DNA of 64,000 nt from Bin76 sp963665765 (GTDB lineage Bacteria > Actinomycetota > Acidimicrobiia > Spongiisociales > ZC4RG35). The stretch is taken from assembly GCA_963665765.1 (NCBI GenBank), contig OY762464.1:2480001-2544000 (forward strand), read 5' to 3'. The position numbers and the translations under genes were made by a program. This document shows, one piece after another, positions 32,455 through 41,431 of the stretch. A model generated the notes under the pieces. The model did not search any database, had not been told where the DNA came from, and saw only the letters and a program-made list of their open reading frames with translations. The first letter of the stretch is position 1. Each line of letters starts with the position of its first letter.

Positions 32455-35400
32455 ACCCGGCGAACGAGTTGGCTTTCGAGGTCCATGTGACGGGGTGGCT
32501 ATTCGAGCACGGCGGGTACCGGCGGGTCAAGATCGGCAATGTCGGCGGCGAGTCCGACTTCGATCCGGCAGATGGCGTGGACACCGTGGACCTTCTTGAG
32601 TTCATCACGGCGACCCAGCCAAAGGAGTGGAATCGGCTGGTGGACTCCGGGTATGGCGGAGATCCGGTTCTGACACGAGCCAAATTCGTGCAGCGGCTGG
32701 CTTCACAGCTCGATAGGCGGGGTACGGTGGACGTGTTGCGGCGGGGAGTGGTGGATCGCAACGTGACCTTCCGGTTGGCGTTCTTCAAACCGGCTCACGG
32801 ATTGACGCCCGAGTTGATGGAACGGTACGAGGCCAACGTGCTGTCGGTCACCCGTCAGCTTCGATACGAACCGTCGGGCAACCGAACCATTGACGTGGGC
32901 TTGTTCGTGAACGGTATCCCGATGGCGACGGCTGAACTGAAGAATCCCCTTACCGGCCAGAACGTGGAGCATGCGATAGCTCAGTACCGCAAGCGCCGGG
33001 ACCCGAAAAATCGCACGCTAAGTCGGGTTGGAATGGTGCATTTTGCGGTCGATCCGAACTCGGTGGCGATGACCACTCATCTGGCTGGAGGTCGGACTCG
33101 TTTCCTGCCATTCAACCAGGGCCACGATCTCGGGGCGGGCAATCCGCCCAACCCCAACGGGCACCGTACTGCCTATCTGTGGGAGCGGGTGTGGTCCCGG
33201 GATGCGTGGATGGACATTCTGGCTCGCTTCATTCATGTCGAGAAGCCGTCTAAGGGTTCCAAGGCCCGTCCGAAGGTGATCTTCCCCAGGTTTCATCAGT
33301 GGGATGCGGTATGTCGCTTGGAAACCGACGCCAAGAAGACCGGAGCGGGGAAGAACTACCTGGTGCAGCACTCGGCGGGATCGGGCAAGTCGAACTCGAT
33401 CGCGTGGCTTTCTCATCGGTTCTCGTCGTTGCACGATGCCGATGACCAGAAAGTGTTCGACAAGGTGGTGGTGATCACCGACCGGCTTATCCTCGACCGC
33501 CAACTACAGGACACCATCAGCCAGTTCGAGCACGCCATCGGTGTGGTGCAGCGGATCGACAAGTCGTCGTCTCAGCTTGCGGAGGCGCTGGAGGGAGAGC
33601 AGGCGCGGATCATCGTCACCACCCTGCAGAAGTTCCCGTTTCTCGTCGACAAGATACAGTCCCTGCCGGAGCGGACCTATGCGGTGATCGTCGACGAGGC
33701 CCACTCGTCGCAGACCGGTGAAGCTGCCAAGGAACTCCGGCGTCTGTTGGGTACCGCCATCTTGGACGATGACGAATTCCAGGCCGCCACGGGTTCTCTG
33801 ATCAGCGCCACCGAAGCGGCGACACTTCTGGCAGAGGAGGTGGTGGCGAGGGGTCGGCAACCCAACCTGTCGTTCTTCGCGTTCACAGCTACTCCCAAGG
33901 GCCGGACGTTGGAGTTGTTCGGCGAGTTGGGCGACGACGGCAAGCACCATCCGTTCCATCTGTATCCGATGCGCCAAGCCATTGAGGAGGGATTCATCGA
34001 GGATGTGCTGGCCAACTATGTCACCTACCACCAGTACTACCACCTGGAGAAAGCCATTCGGGACGACCCTCAATACGAGACCGACAAGGCCCGCCGGGCA
34101 CTGGCGCGGTTCGTCGTTCTGCATCCCGAAAACCTGGCTCAGAAAGCCGAAATCGTGATCGAGCACTTCCGGGGGAAGATCGCTCATCGCATGTCCGGAC
34201 ACGCCAAAGCCATGGTGGTCTGCTCGTCGCGGCCACACGCGGTGCGCATGTGGGAGGCACTGCGCAAACACATCAACAACAACGGCTACGACCTGGGCGT
34301 GTTGGTGGCGTTCTCAGGTGAGGTGGAGGACCTAACCGAGTCCAAGGCAAACGGGTTTCCCGAATCGGAGACCGCCACGCGGTTCGACACCGATCAGTAT
34401 CAGATCATGGTGGTGGCCGAGAAGTTTCAAACTGGTTTCGACCAACCCAAGTTGGTGGCCATGTACGTGGACAAGACCCTCACCGGCCTGGCAGCGGTGC
34501 AGACCCTGTCGCGGCTGAACCGGATCCATCCCGACAAGGACGGCACGTTCGTGATGGACTTCGTCAATGACAGCGACGACATCCGAGAAGCATTTGCTGT
34601 GTACTACGGCAGGACCGTGGCGCCTCCCACCGATCCGAACCTGCTGTTCGACACCCGCGATGCCCTGCACGACTTCGGCATCCTTGAGCCCGGAGAGATG
34701 CAGTTCGCTGCCGGTCTTCTGCTGGGTGGTGGAGACAATGCTCAGATCCACGCCGCTCTGGAGCCGGGAGTGGAACGGTTCAAGGCCCTCGACGAAGAGG
34801 AACAAGCCGCTTTTCGGGACGCGTTGACCCGTTTCGTGCGCGTGTACGGGTTCCTGGCCCAGATCGTGCCGTTCGCCAACGTCGATCTGGAACGCGACTA
34901 CATCTATTGCCGGGCCCTCGCCAAGCTGATACGCGATCAGAAACCGGGTGTCGGCATAGATCTGGGATCCGAAGTCGAACTCACCCACCTGCGCCACGAC
35001 AAGGTGTTCGAAGGTTCTATATCTCTCCCCGGCGACACGAGCGAAGTACAGACCATCTACTCCGGTACCGGGCCGATGGGCGATCCCGAAGAGGAACGCC
35101 TGTCGGAGATCATCGCCCGCCTCAACCAACGCTTCGGAACCGACTGGACCGAGGAAGACCGCCTTGTGTTCGAAGCCGCCGCTCTCGATCTGGTCAACGA
35201 CGAAGAAATCCAGAACCAGGCCGTCAACAACGACTCGGCCACCTTCCGAGACCATGTATTCCCGGCCCGCTACGAAAAGGCGCTCCTGTCCCGCCTCGAC
35301 CGCAACTCCGATGTCGTCTACGCCTACCTCGACGACCAGGATCTGCAGGCCGATGTATCAGCCCTCTACGCCGCCGCCGTCCAGAAACGCGCAACAGTCG

Positions 35401-35930
35401 CCCGCCAGCGAACCTGCCCCATCGGAGACCTCCTCGGTCCCGACCGCGAATCCCAATACCTGGAGTACAAATCCACTCTGCGCTGGGACATCAAACAACA
35501 GCAGAAGTCCCGAACCATCCAAGACGCCACCATCAAAACCATCGCCGGCTTCGCCAACTCCCCCTACGGAGGCACCGTCCTAATCGGTGTCACTGATACC
35601 GGCGCCATCCACGGCCTCGAAGACGACTATGCCACCTTCTCCAAACGCGGCCAAAGAGGCGACCGCGACCTATGGGGCCAACACCTCCAAAACCTAATCC
35701 GCACCCGCCTCGGCGACGCCGCCCTCACCATCATCAATTGGGAATTCCACAAAACCAACGGCAACGACCTAGCCCGCATCAACATAGAACCCTCCGACTA
35801 CCCCATCTACGACCACAAAGCCAAAACCGAAACCTTCTGGCACCGAACCCCCGTCAGCACCATCTCCATAACCGACCCCAAAGAACGCACCCGCATCATC
35901 TCCCGCCGCTGGAACCGAAAAGCGTTCTGA
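32451..35930 (+). CDS. hsdR: Type I restriction subunit HsdR with C-terminal AlbA_2 (Schlafen) domain
   Basis: A 1,159-residue endonuclease-translocase. The N-terminal PD-(D/E)xK nuclease shows MATAELKNPLTGQ near 160. The Walker A is SAGSGKS near 306 and VIVDEAHSSQ near 409 is motif II; LSRLNRIHPDKDG follows in the second RecA domain, then a helical region. From about residue 1000, ESQYLEYKSTLRWD and GGTVLIGVTDTGAIHGL are an AlbA_2 (Schlafen-type) domain, a known but uncommon addition. It would cut unmodified DNA after translocation; the extra domain probably binds nucleic acid. ATG overlaps the vapC stop. Confidence 0.93.
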   Translation: MNPANELAFEVHVTGWLFEHGGYRRVKIGNVGGESDFDPADGVDTVDLLEFITATQPKEWNRLVDSGYGGDPVLTRAKFVQRLASQLDRRGTVDVLRRGVVDRNVTFRLAFFKPAHGLTPELMERYEANVLSVTRQLRYEPSGNRTIDVGLFVNGIPMATAELKNPLTGQNVEHAIAQYRKRRDPKNRTLSRVGMVHFAVDPNSVAMTTHLAGGRTRFLPFNQGHDLGAGNPPNPNGHRTAYLWERVWSRDAWMDILARFIHVEKPSKGSKARPKVIFPRFHQWDAVCRLETDAKKTGAGKNYLVQHSAGSGKSNSIAWLSHRFSSLHDADDQKVFDKVVVITDRLILDRQLQDTISQFEHAIGVVQRIDKSSSQLAEALEGEQARIIVTTLQKFPFLVDKIQSLPERTYAVIVDEAHSSQTGEAAKELRRLLGTAILDDDEFQAATGSLISATEAATLLAEEVVARGRQPNLSFFAFTATPKGRTLELFGELGDDGKHHPFHLYPMRQAIEEGFIEDVLANYVTYHQYYHLEKAIRDDPQYETDKARRALARFVVLHPENLAQKAEIVIEHFRGKIAHRMSGHAKAMVVCSSRPHAVRMWEALRKHINNNGYDLGVLVAFSGEVEDLTESKANGFPESETATRFDTDQYQIMVVAEKFQTGFDQPKLVAMYVDKTLTGLAAVQTLSRLNRIHPDKDGTFVMDFVNDSDDIREAFAVYYGRTVAPPTDPNLLFDTRDALHDFGILEPGEMQFAAGLLLGGGDNAQIHAALEPGVERFKALDEEEQAAFRDALTRFVRVYGFLAQIVPFANVDLERDYIYCRALAKLIRDQKPGVGIDLGSEVELTHLRHDKVFEGSISLPGDTSEVQTIYSGTGPMGDPEEERLSEIIARLNQRFGTDWTEEDRLVFEAAALDLVNDEEIQNQAVNNDSATFRDHVFPARYEKALLSRLDRNSDVVYAYLDDQDLQADVSALYAAAVQKRATVARQRTCPIGDLLGPDRESQYLEYKSTLRWDIKQQQKSRTIQDATIKTIAGFANSPYGGTVLIGVTDTGAIHGLEDDYATFSKRGQRGDRDLWGQHLQNLIRTRLGDAALTIINWEFHKTNGNDLARINIEPSDYPIYDHKAKTETFWHRTPVSTISITDPKERTRIISRRWNRKAF

Positions 35931-36060
35931 TCCATGTCGATACACAGCGCGCGCGAAACCGTGCCACCTACTCCACCGGACGCTTTGATCTCGCCAGACA
36001 CATCGACCGGTCCCAGAAACAGGTCGGCGGTTTGGCCGTAGGTCCTGCAATACTTGAAGT

Positions 36061-36485
36061 ATGGAAACCATTGAGCAAGTCTTGGATTGGGCCGAAGACC
36101 ATGTTGAAGATCTCCGCAAAGAGATCCGGTGGGACCCACCGGAGGCAGGATTCGTGGGCTACTGGAAAGCTGTGGATCCCCAGGCCAAGGGCAGGATCCG
36201 GGCGCGAGCCACCGCTGCCTTGAACTTCCTAGAGCGATACACCGGTACCGGTTCCCGCTGGTCCCAAAGCGTTCAAGATGTGTTCGAAAGAGGAGGCGAG
36301 GGCCAATCGATGGAAAGCGGCGCTCGTGCGTAGGCGACGTGCTCACAGAGTGGATTCGCATGGTCCGCTCCGGCCGGGTCGAGCCCCGGCTCGCTCTCAG
36401 TACTCGTGCTGTCTCCTCAACGGATCTGCTCGAGCAGGTTCGGGCACTGAACGCGGACAGGGCAGTTATTCCGGCGGCCCCAATA
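36061..36485 (+). pseudogene. Hypothetical gene, frameshifted and 3' truncated
   Basis: Ninety residues are open from ATG 36061 (ETIEQVLDWAEDHVEDLRKE at the start, DVFERGGEGQSMESGARA at the end) to a TAG at 36331. One base off, the next frame continues naturally as VGDVLTEWIRMVRSGRVEPR then LLEQVRALNADRAVIPAAPI before becoming nonsense near 36485. I recall longer unnamed proteins with this arrangement, which supports a single gene that lost a base near 36329 and its C-terminal half. It could instead be a short real gene plus noise. Function unknown. Confidence 0.5.
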
Positions 36486-36587
36486 GTACCCCCACAACTA
36501 CGCCGCCCGAGCACTCCTCCTAACATGAACCCCACCACCCAAACCAGCGACCACATCCCACAAAAACGCGCAGAGCCATCTTTGGCG

Positions 36588-37712
36588 ATGGCCAGATTCC
36601 TTCACACGGCTGATTGGCAGCTGGGGATGACCCGGTCTTACCTGGGAAGTGAGGCCCAGTCGCGTTTCCGTCAGGCTCGGATCGATGTGATCCGCCGGAT
36701 CGCAGGGCTTGCGGTGCGGGAAAGATGTGCGTTCGTCCTGGTTTGCGGCGATGTATTCGAGTCCAATCAGGTGGAGCGGGAGATCGTCGTCAGAGCGCTG
36801 GAGGCGATGGGGGAGACTCCGCAAATCACTTTCTATCTATTGCCCGGCAATCACGATCCGCTGGATGCCGTGTCCGTGTACCGCTCTCGCACCTTTGCCG
36901 GGAAGGTGCCCCCGAACGTGGTGGTTCTCGAAGAGCCGGGTCCTCTGGAAGTGGCGCCTTGTGTGGAGGTGATCGCCGCCCCGTGGCACAGCAAGGATCC
37001 CCGCACCGATCTCGTGAACGCTGTCTGTGACCGGCCGGGATCTACGAATGCGATTAGGATCGCAGTCGGTCACGGACAACTCGACTGTTTCTTTCCCGGT
37101 CGTCACGATGCCGGGTATGTGTCCCTTGCGGGACTTGAGGAGAAGATCGAGGCGGGATTGGTCCACTACGCGGCGTTGGGAGACCGTCACTCCAGGACGG
37201 AGGCGGGCCGCACGGGACGGGTCTGGTATTCGGGCGCGCCCGAGCCGACGGCTTTCAGAGAGGTCGATCCGGGGAAAGTCCTGGTGGTCAGCCTTGGGGC
37301 GGATTGGATCAAGGTGGAGGAACGGTCGGTGGGCGAGTGGAGATTCTTGGAAAGAGAGTGGGAAATGATCGGTGACGGCGACATTGATGCTCTCGACGGG
37401 TGGCTCTCGGACCTACGGCCCAAGGAGCGGACCATCGTCAGAATGTCGCTGGGCGGCCGGATATCTCTCAGGCAGAAGGCGCGGCTCGATGTGCTGCTCG
37501 AAGACCATTCCGCTCCGCTGGCCGCCCTTGAGGTGGACGACCGGTCTCTGATTGCATCGCCCGACGAGACTGACATCGAGGAGTTCGGCTTCTCCGGTTT
37601 CGCCCGGAAAGCCTTGGCGGACCTCAGGAAGTTGGCCGATGAGGGCGAGGAGGCGCCGGTCGCCCGTGACGCATTGGTTCTGTTGCGTCGGCTGATAGGG
37701 GAGAGTCGATGA
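36588..37712 (+). CDS. SbcD/Mre11-like metallophosphoesterase nuclease
   Basis: A 374-residue predicted DNA nuclease. The phosphodiesterase motifs are ordered as in Mre11/SbcD: FLHTADWQLG (6-13, Asp/Gln in place of the usual D-x-H), VCGDVFE near 52, LPGNHDP near 85, VGHGQLD near 160 and LGDRHS near 193. The C-terminal third has no recognised domain and would contact the ATPase. It overlaps the next gene by four bases (ATGA). It is near the YhaO type rather than canonical SbcD. The first motif departs from D-x-H, so metal binding should be checked. The likely job is processing of DNA ends together with the Rad50-like partner. Confidence 0.85.
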   Translation: MARFLHTADWQLGMTRSYLGSEAQSRFRQARIDVIRRIAGLAVRERCAFVLVCGDVFESNQVEREIVVRALEAMGETPQITFYLLPGNHDPLDAVSVYRSRTFAGKVPPNVVVLEEPGPLEVAPCVEVIAAPWHSKDPRTDLVNAVCDRPGSTNAIRIAVGHGQLDCFFPGRHDAGYVSLAGLEEKIEAGLVHYAALGDRHSRTEAGRTGRVWYSGAPEPTAFREVDPGKVLVVSLGADWIKVEERSVGEWRFLEREWEMIGDGDIDALDGWLSDLRPKERTIVRMSLGGRISLRQKARLDVLLEDHSAPLAALEVDDRSLIASPDETDIEEFGFSGFARKALADLRKLADEGEEAPVARDALVLLRRLIGESR

Positions 37713-40363
37713 GAATCCACCGAGTGCGGCTTCGCAATTATCGCGGGGTCACGGACACATCTGTGGAGTTCCCCGCGGAGGGGGTCACCATCATCGAAGG
37801 AGCCAACGAGATCGGGAAGACCTGCATACCCCAGGCTATTGATCTGATCTTCGAAAAGCTCGACTCGTCTCGCGCCAAGGTGGTGAGAGACACAAAGCCT
37901 GTGCACAGCAGCGAGGTACCCGAGGTGGAAATCGATGTCTCATCGGGCACCTACCGGTTCACTTACCGAAAGCGATGGCTCAAACAACCTGAGACCGTTC
38001 TCGCGATCACCGCCCCGAACTCCGAGCGGATCGACGGCCGTGTGGCCCATGAGAGCGTGAGGAGGATACTCGAAGAGACGATGGATCCAGATCTTTGGCG
38101 TGCGCTGCGAATCGAGCAGTGGGCCGGAACTACCCGACAAGCCGAAACAATCATGCCGTCCTTCAATATACGCTCGTTGGTCGATGCGCTGGACTTGGCT
38201 GCGGGTGGAGATGTGGCCAGTGACAGCGAGGACAATCTGTGGAGGCGAATCTGTATCGAACGCGAGAAATACTGGACCCCTACCGGCCGGGTCAAATCGG
38301 AACGGAGCGCGCTGAAGAAAGACATCAAGGATTCTCGGGAAGAGCTAGCTGATCTGAAACGCCGACTCGGGGATATTGAACGCGACGCCGACAGGGTCGC
38401 ACACCTTCGTTCCGACCAGGCCAGGCTCGAGGCGCTTCGAACGGAGTGTGATCAGAACGAGCGGGATTTGGAAGAACGACAGGCCGAGTCGGAGCGGCTG
38501 AGCAGCAGAGTGGAACATCTCGACAGCGTTCACCGGGAGACGATGGCACAGAGGGACCGGATCCTCAGCGAGCAGCGCCGCCGGAGTGATCTGGTGAGTG
38601 CACGTGACGCTCGAAACACCGAACTGGCCGAGTTGGAAGCCGAGGGTCGGCGGGCTGCTCCCGTCATGGAAGCGGCCGTGGCAGACGCCACAGAGGCTGG
38701 CGTTTCTCTCGAAGAGGCCGGGGCCGCGCTCGAAGTCGCCGAAGCCGGCTATCTTACCGCCCGCGGAGATCACGAGCACCATCGTTCACTGATCGACTTG
38801 GAACAGCTCGGAGAACGCTGGCAGAGAACCGTCGCAGCTCAGGGCAGATTGCGCGATGCGGAGTCCTACCTTGAGTCGGCCAGGGTGGACGATGACCTAG
38901 TGGCCCGGATCGAAGATGCCCATCTTGCCGTAGTGCGGGCCGAGGCTGCCGTCCAAAACGCCGGAGCACGGCTGGAAGGAAAGGCCCTGTCCGACATGGT
39001 TATTCGCATCGACGGCGAGGAGACCACCTTCGCAGCTGGCGAGGAGATAAGGAGGATCGTGCCGCAGGAACTAGAACTCCTAGCGCCGGGAGTCGCGGAA
39101 CTGCGGATAAAGGCCGGGACCGAATCCAGGAATCTGGTGACTGAGTTGACTCGTGCCCGGCAAGAGTTCCACAACCTGTGCGCCTCGGCCGGAGTCCCCA
39201 ATCTCGTCGGGGCTCGCCGGGCGGCGGCCGACCGGGAGGAAGCCGAACGAGACCGGCGGGAGGCGATCTCCACCATGCAGCATGATCTTCGGGACCTCAC
39301 CCCCCGAGTCATGCAGAAAAAGATCGAGGGAATCCGCCAGCGGGTGGAACGCTATGCGGCCGAACGATCCTCTGGTCCGCGCCTGACTTCCACCTATGAG
39401 GAAGCCAAGCGGATCGCCGGGGAGAAAAAGCGCCTTCTCGACGAATGCCGAGCCCGGTACGAGATGCTGCAATCCGATGCCAAGTCTGCGGACAAGAGAC
39501 GCAACGAGCAGGAAATCAGCAACGCAGTCCTGGAGAGTCGGATCCAAACCGCCCGAAGCGCCCTGGCAGAGGCCGAGCGTCTGCTCAGGCCAGCCAGGGA
39601 GGAACGCTCGGACTCCGATCTGGCAGAGGAGCTACGGTCGGAGCAGGACAGGGTCGGCGAGGCTCTCGGTTCGCTGGAACGGGCTAGGGAAGACCTGAGC
39701 GCTGTTGATCCCGTCTCCGTCGAGATTCTGCTCGACAACGCCCGCGCCGCCAACCGGCGGGCGGTCGAAGGCCTACGGCGCAACGAGGAAGAAGAAAGAG
39801 AACTGCGCGCCAGCTTGAAACTGCGCGGCGAAGAGGGCCTTCACACCCGGCTCGGCCATGCGGAACGCCGACTGAGGCGGGTCCGGCGCAACCAAGAGCG
39901 CCTTGAGGCGCGAGCCAACGCAGCACAGTTGCTCTGGTCCCGGTTCGCGGAACGTCGCCTAGAGAGCCGCCAACGCTACCACGCTCCTCTCACGGAACGC
40001 ATCGCAGAACTGGGACGTGTCGTATTCGGTTCCGGTTTCGGAGTCGAACTCGGCGAAGACTTGGAGGTGGCCCGCCGCTCTCTCAACGGTGTCACCCTCG
40101 ATGTGGACCAGCTCAGCGCTGGCGCCCGGGAACAACTGGGACTCCTCAGCCGACTCGCATGTGCGGTGATCGTCAGCCCCGACGGCGGCGGTGCCCCAGT
40201 AGTCATTGACGACGCGTTGGGGTGGAGCGATCCCGCCCGACTGAAACGCATGGGCGCCGCCATCGCGGTTGCCGGAAGACAGTGCCAGATCATCATTCTC
40301 ACCTGCACGCCGGGCCGCTACGCTCACGTCGGCCACGCGCGGGTGATCACATTATCCGACTAA
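37709..40363 (+). CDS. SbcC/Rad50/YhaN-like SMC-type ATPase
   Basis: An 884-residue ATPase with split head and long coiled coils. RLRNYRGVTDTSVEFPAEGV opens the head, the Walker A is EGANEIGKT near 30, coiled coils run about 200-460 and 560-770, and the signature QLSAGAREQLG near 800 is followed by the Walker B APVVIDDALGWSD. I see no CxxC zinc hook at the coiled-coil turn, unlike Rad50/SbcC, so the arms may dimerise differently, as in YhaN. It partners the metallophosphoesterase upstream. Placement beside the restriction operon makes a defence or DNA-end-processing role plausible. Confidence 0.88.
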   Translation: MRIHRVRLRNYRGVTDTSVEFPAEGVTIIEGANEIGKTCIPQAIDLIFEKLDSSRAKVVRDTKPVHSSEVPEVEIDVSSGTYRFTYRKRWLKQPETVLAITAPNSERIDGRVAHESVRRILEETMDPDLWRALRIEQWAGTTRQAETIMPSFNIRSLVDALDLAAGGDVASDSEDNLWRRICIEREKYWTPTGRVKSERSALKKDIKDSREELADLKRRLGDIERDADRVAHLRSDQARLEALRTECDQNERDLEERQAESERLSSRVEHLDSVHRETMAQRDRILSEQRRRSDLVSARDARNTELAELEAEGRRAAPVMEAAVADATEAGVSLEEAGAALEVAEAGYLTARGDHEHHRSLIDLEQLGERWQRTVAAQGRLRDAESYLESARVDDDLVARIEDAHLAVVRAEAAVQNAGARLEGKALSDMVIRIDGEETTFAAGEEIRRIVPQELELLAPGVAELRIKAGTESRNLVTELTRARQEFHNLCASAGVPNLVGARRAAADREEAERDRREAISTMQHDLRDLTPRVMQKKIEGIRQRVERYAAERSSGPRLTSTYEEAKRIAGEKKRLLDECRARYEMLQSDAKSADKRRNEQEISNAVLESRIQTARSALAEAERLLRPAREERSDSDLAEELRSEQDRVGEALGSLERAREDLSAVDPVSVEILLDNARAANRRAVEGLRRNEEEERELRASLKLRGEEGLHTRLGHAERRLRRVRRNQERLEARANAAQLLWSRFAERRLESRQRYHAPLTERIAELGRVVFGSGFGVELGEDLEVARRSLNGVTLDVDQLSAGAREQLGLLSRLACAVIVSPDGGGAPVVIDDALGWSDPARLKRMGAAIAVAGRQCQIIILTCTPGRYAHVGHARVITLSD

Positions 40364-40569
40364 CTCCCTCCAGCGAAGGTGTAGGCACATTCCAAGAGTG
40401 CTAATGGGTTTGGCGTGAGGTGTTACAGCGATGGGTAGGATTTTGGGTGGAATGGAGGGGGCTGGGTGAACGGGGGTGCCGTACAAGCGAAAGCTGGTCG
40501 AGGTGGACTTGCGGTGCTCACTGAGGGTGTCACACTTCCCAGCATCCGAACTGGCCGTACATATGCCTG

Positions 40570-40598
40570 GCGTTAGTAACCGTATGCGTTAGTATTAT
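40570..40598 (+). promoter_or_regulatory. HigBA promoter/operator with direct repeats
   Basis: GCGTTAGTA occurs at 40570-40578 and again at 40586-40594, 16 bases apart. TATTAT at 40593-40598 is a likely -10. The predicted start would be near the GTG at 40604, so the toxin mRNA may be leaderless. Repeated sites overlapping the -10 suit repression by the downstream HigA protein. Confidence 0.45.
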
Positions 40599-40603
40599 CG
40601 TCG

Positions 40604-40882
40604 GTGAACCGATTTAGACATAACGACGCACAGCGCATCTTTGCCGGGCAAATGGTCCGTCGGTTGCCATCCGACATCCAGCGGCGGGCGCGGGTGAGAC
40701 TGCAACGAGTCGTGGCGGCTGCGGCGCTGACTGACCTTCAGGTGCCGCCCTCCCACCGGCTAAAAGCACTGCGGGGAGACCGAGAAGGCCGGTACAGCAT
40801 CCGCATCAACCACCAGTGGCGCGTGTGCTTTATATGGACAGACCGGGGAGCGATGGAGATCGAAGTCACCGACTATCACTGA
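40604..40882 (+). CDS. higB: HigB/RelE-type mRNA interferase toxin
   Basis: A 92-residue RelE/ParE-superfamily toxin. FAGQMVRRLPSDIQRRARVR, LKALRGDREGRYSIRINHQW and VCFIWTDRGAMEIEVTDYH are the family strands; the conserved basic residues and the final Tyr-His are the ribosome-dependent RNase signature. GTG 40604 has no Shine-Dalgarno site, consistent with a leaderless transcript. Toxin-first order (as here) is the mark of higBA pairs. HigA starts 11 bases after the stop. Confidence 0.9.
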   Translation: MNRFRHNDAQRIFAGQMVRRLPSDIQRRARVRLQRVVAAAALTDLQVPPSHRLKALRGDREGRYSIRINHQWRVCFIWTDRGAMEIEVTDYH

Positions 40883-40893
40883 GGAGGAAACCT

Positions 40894-41184
40894 ATGACCG
40901 CCACCGAACCCATCCATCCAGGGGAGCACCTGGCTGAGATGATGAAGGAACTGGGTATCACGCAGTACCGTCTGGCGAAGACGATAGGAGTGCCCCAGAT
41001 ACGTATTCACGATATCGTTCACTGTCGCAGGTCTATCACGGCGGACACGGCGTTGCGAATTGGGCGGGCGCTGGGTATGACCCCCGATTTCTGGCTGAAT
41101 CTCCAGCGAATGTATGACTTGGACGTGGCACGCGCCAAGACGGACATCAGCGCCATCGAGCCGCTGGTCAGGGTATCCGCCTGA
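40894..41184 (+). CDS. higA: HigA/VapI-type helix-turn-helix antitoxin
   Basis: A 96-residue XRE-family antitoxin. IHPGEHLAEMMKELGITQYR and TADTALRIGRALGMTPDFWL are the VapI/HigA pattern, with the helix-turn-helix near residues 25-45. It neutralises HigB and represses the operon. ATG 40894 has a strong GAGGAGGAAA just upstream, which rules out the longer frame beginning at 40816. The pair closes the accessory region; housekeeping-type genes resume beyond 41.4 kb. Confidence 0.9.
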   Translation: MTATEPIHPGEHLAEMMKELGITQYRLAKTIGVPQIRIHDIVHCRRSITADTALRIGRALGMTPDFWLNLQRMYDLDVARAKTDISAIEPLVRVSA

Positions 41185-41431
41185 AGCGACCACAACCATG
41201 GCGGGTGGGTGTGACCCCCGAAGATATGGGAGCGGCTTAAACTGCCTCCAACCGGTGGGAAGGTCACATCAGGCCGAATATTCAGCAGCCTTCCGGTTGC
41301 CTGGTCGGTTGAGGTTCGATCGGAGTCCGCCGGTATTTTGTTACCGCGATTGGGGGCAGCCTGTTCCTAGCCTTGTCGGGTGTCCATTCCGCCCGTTGGA
41401 GCGGAAAGTGACGCGTTGAAGAGTCCTCCGA

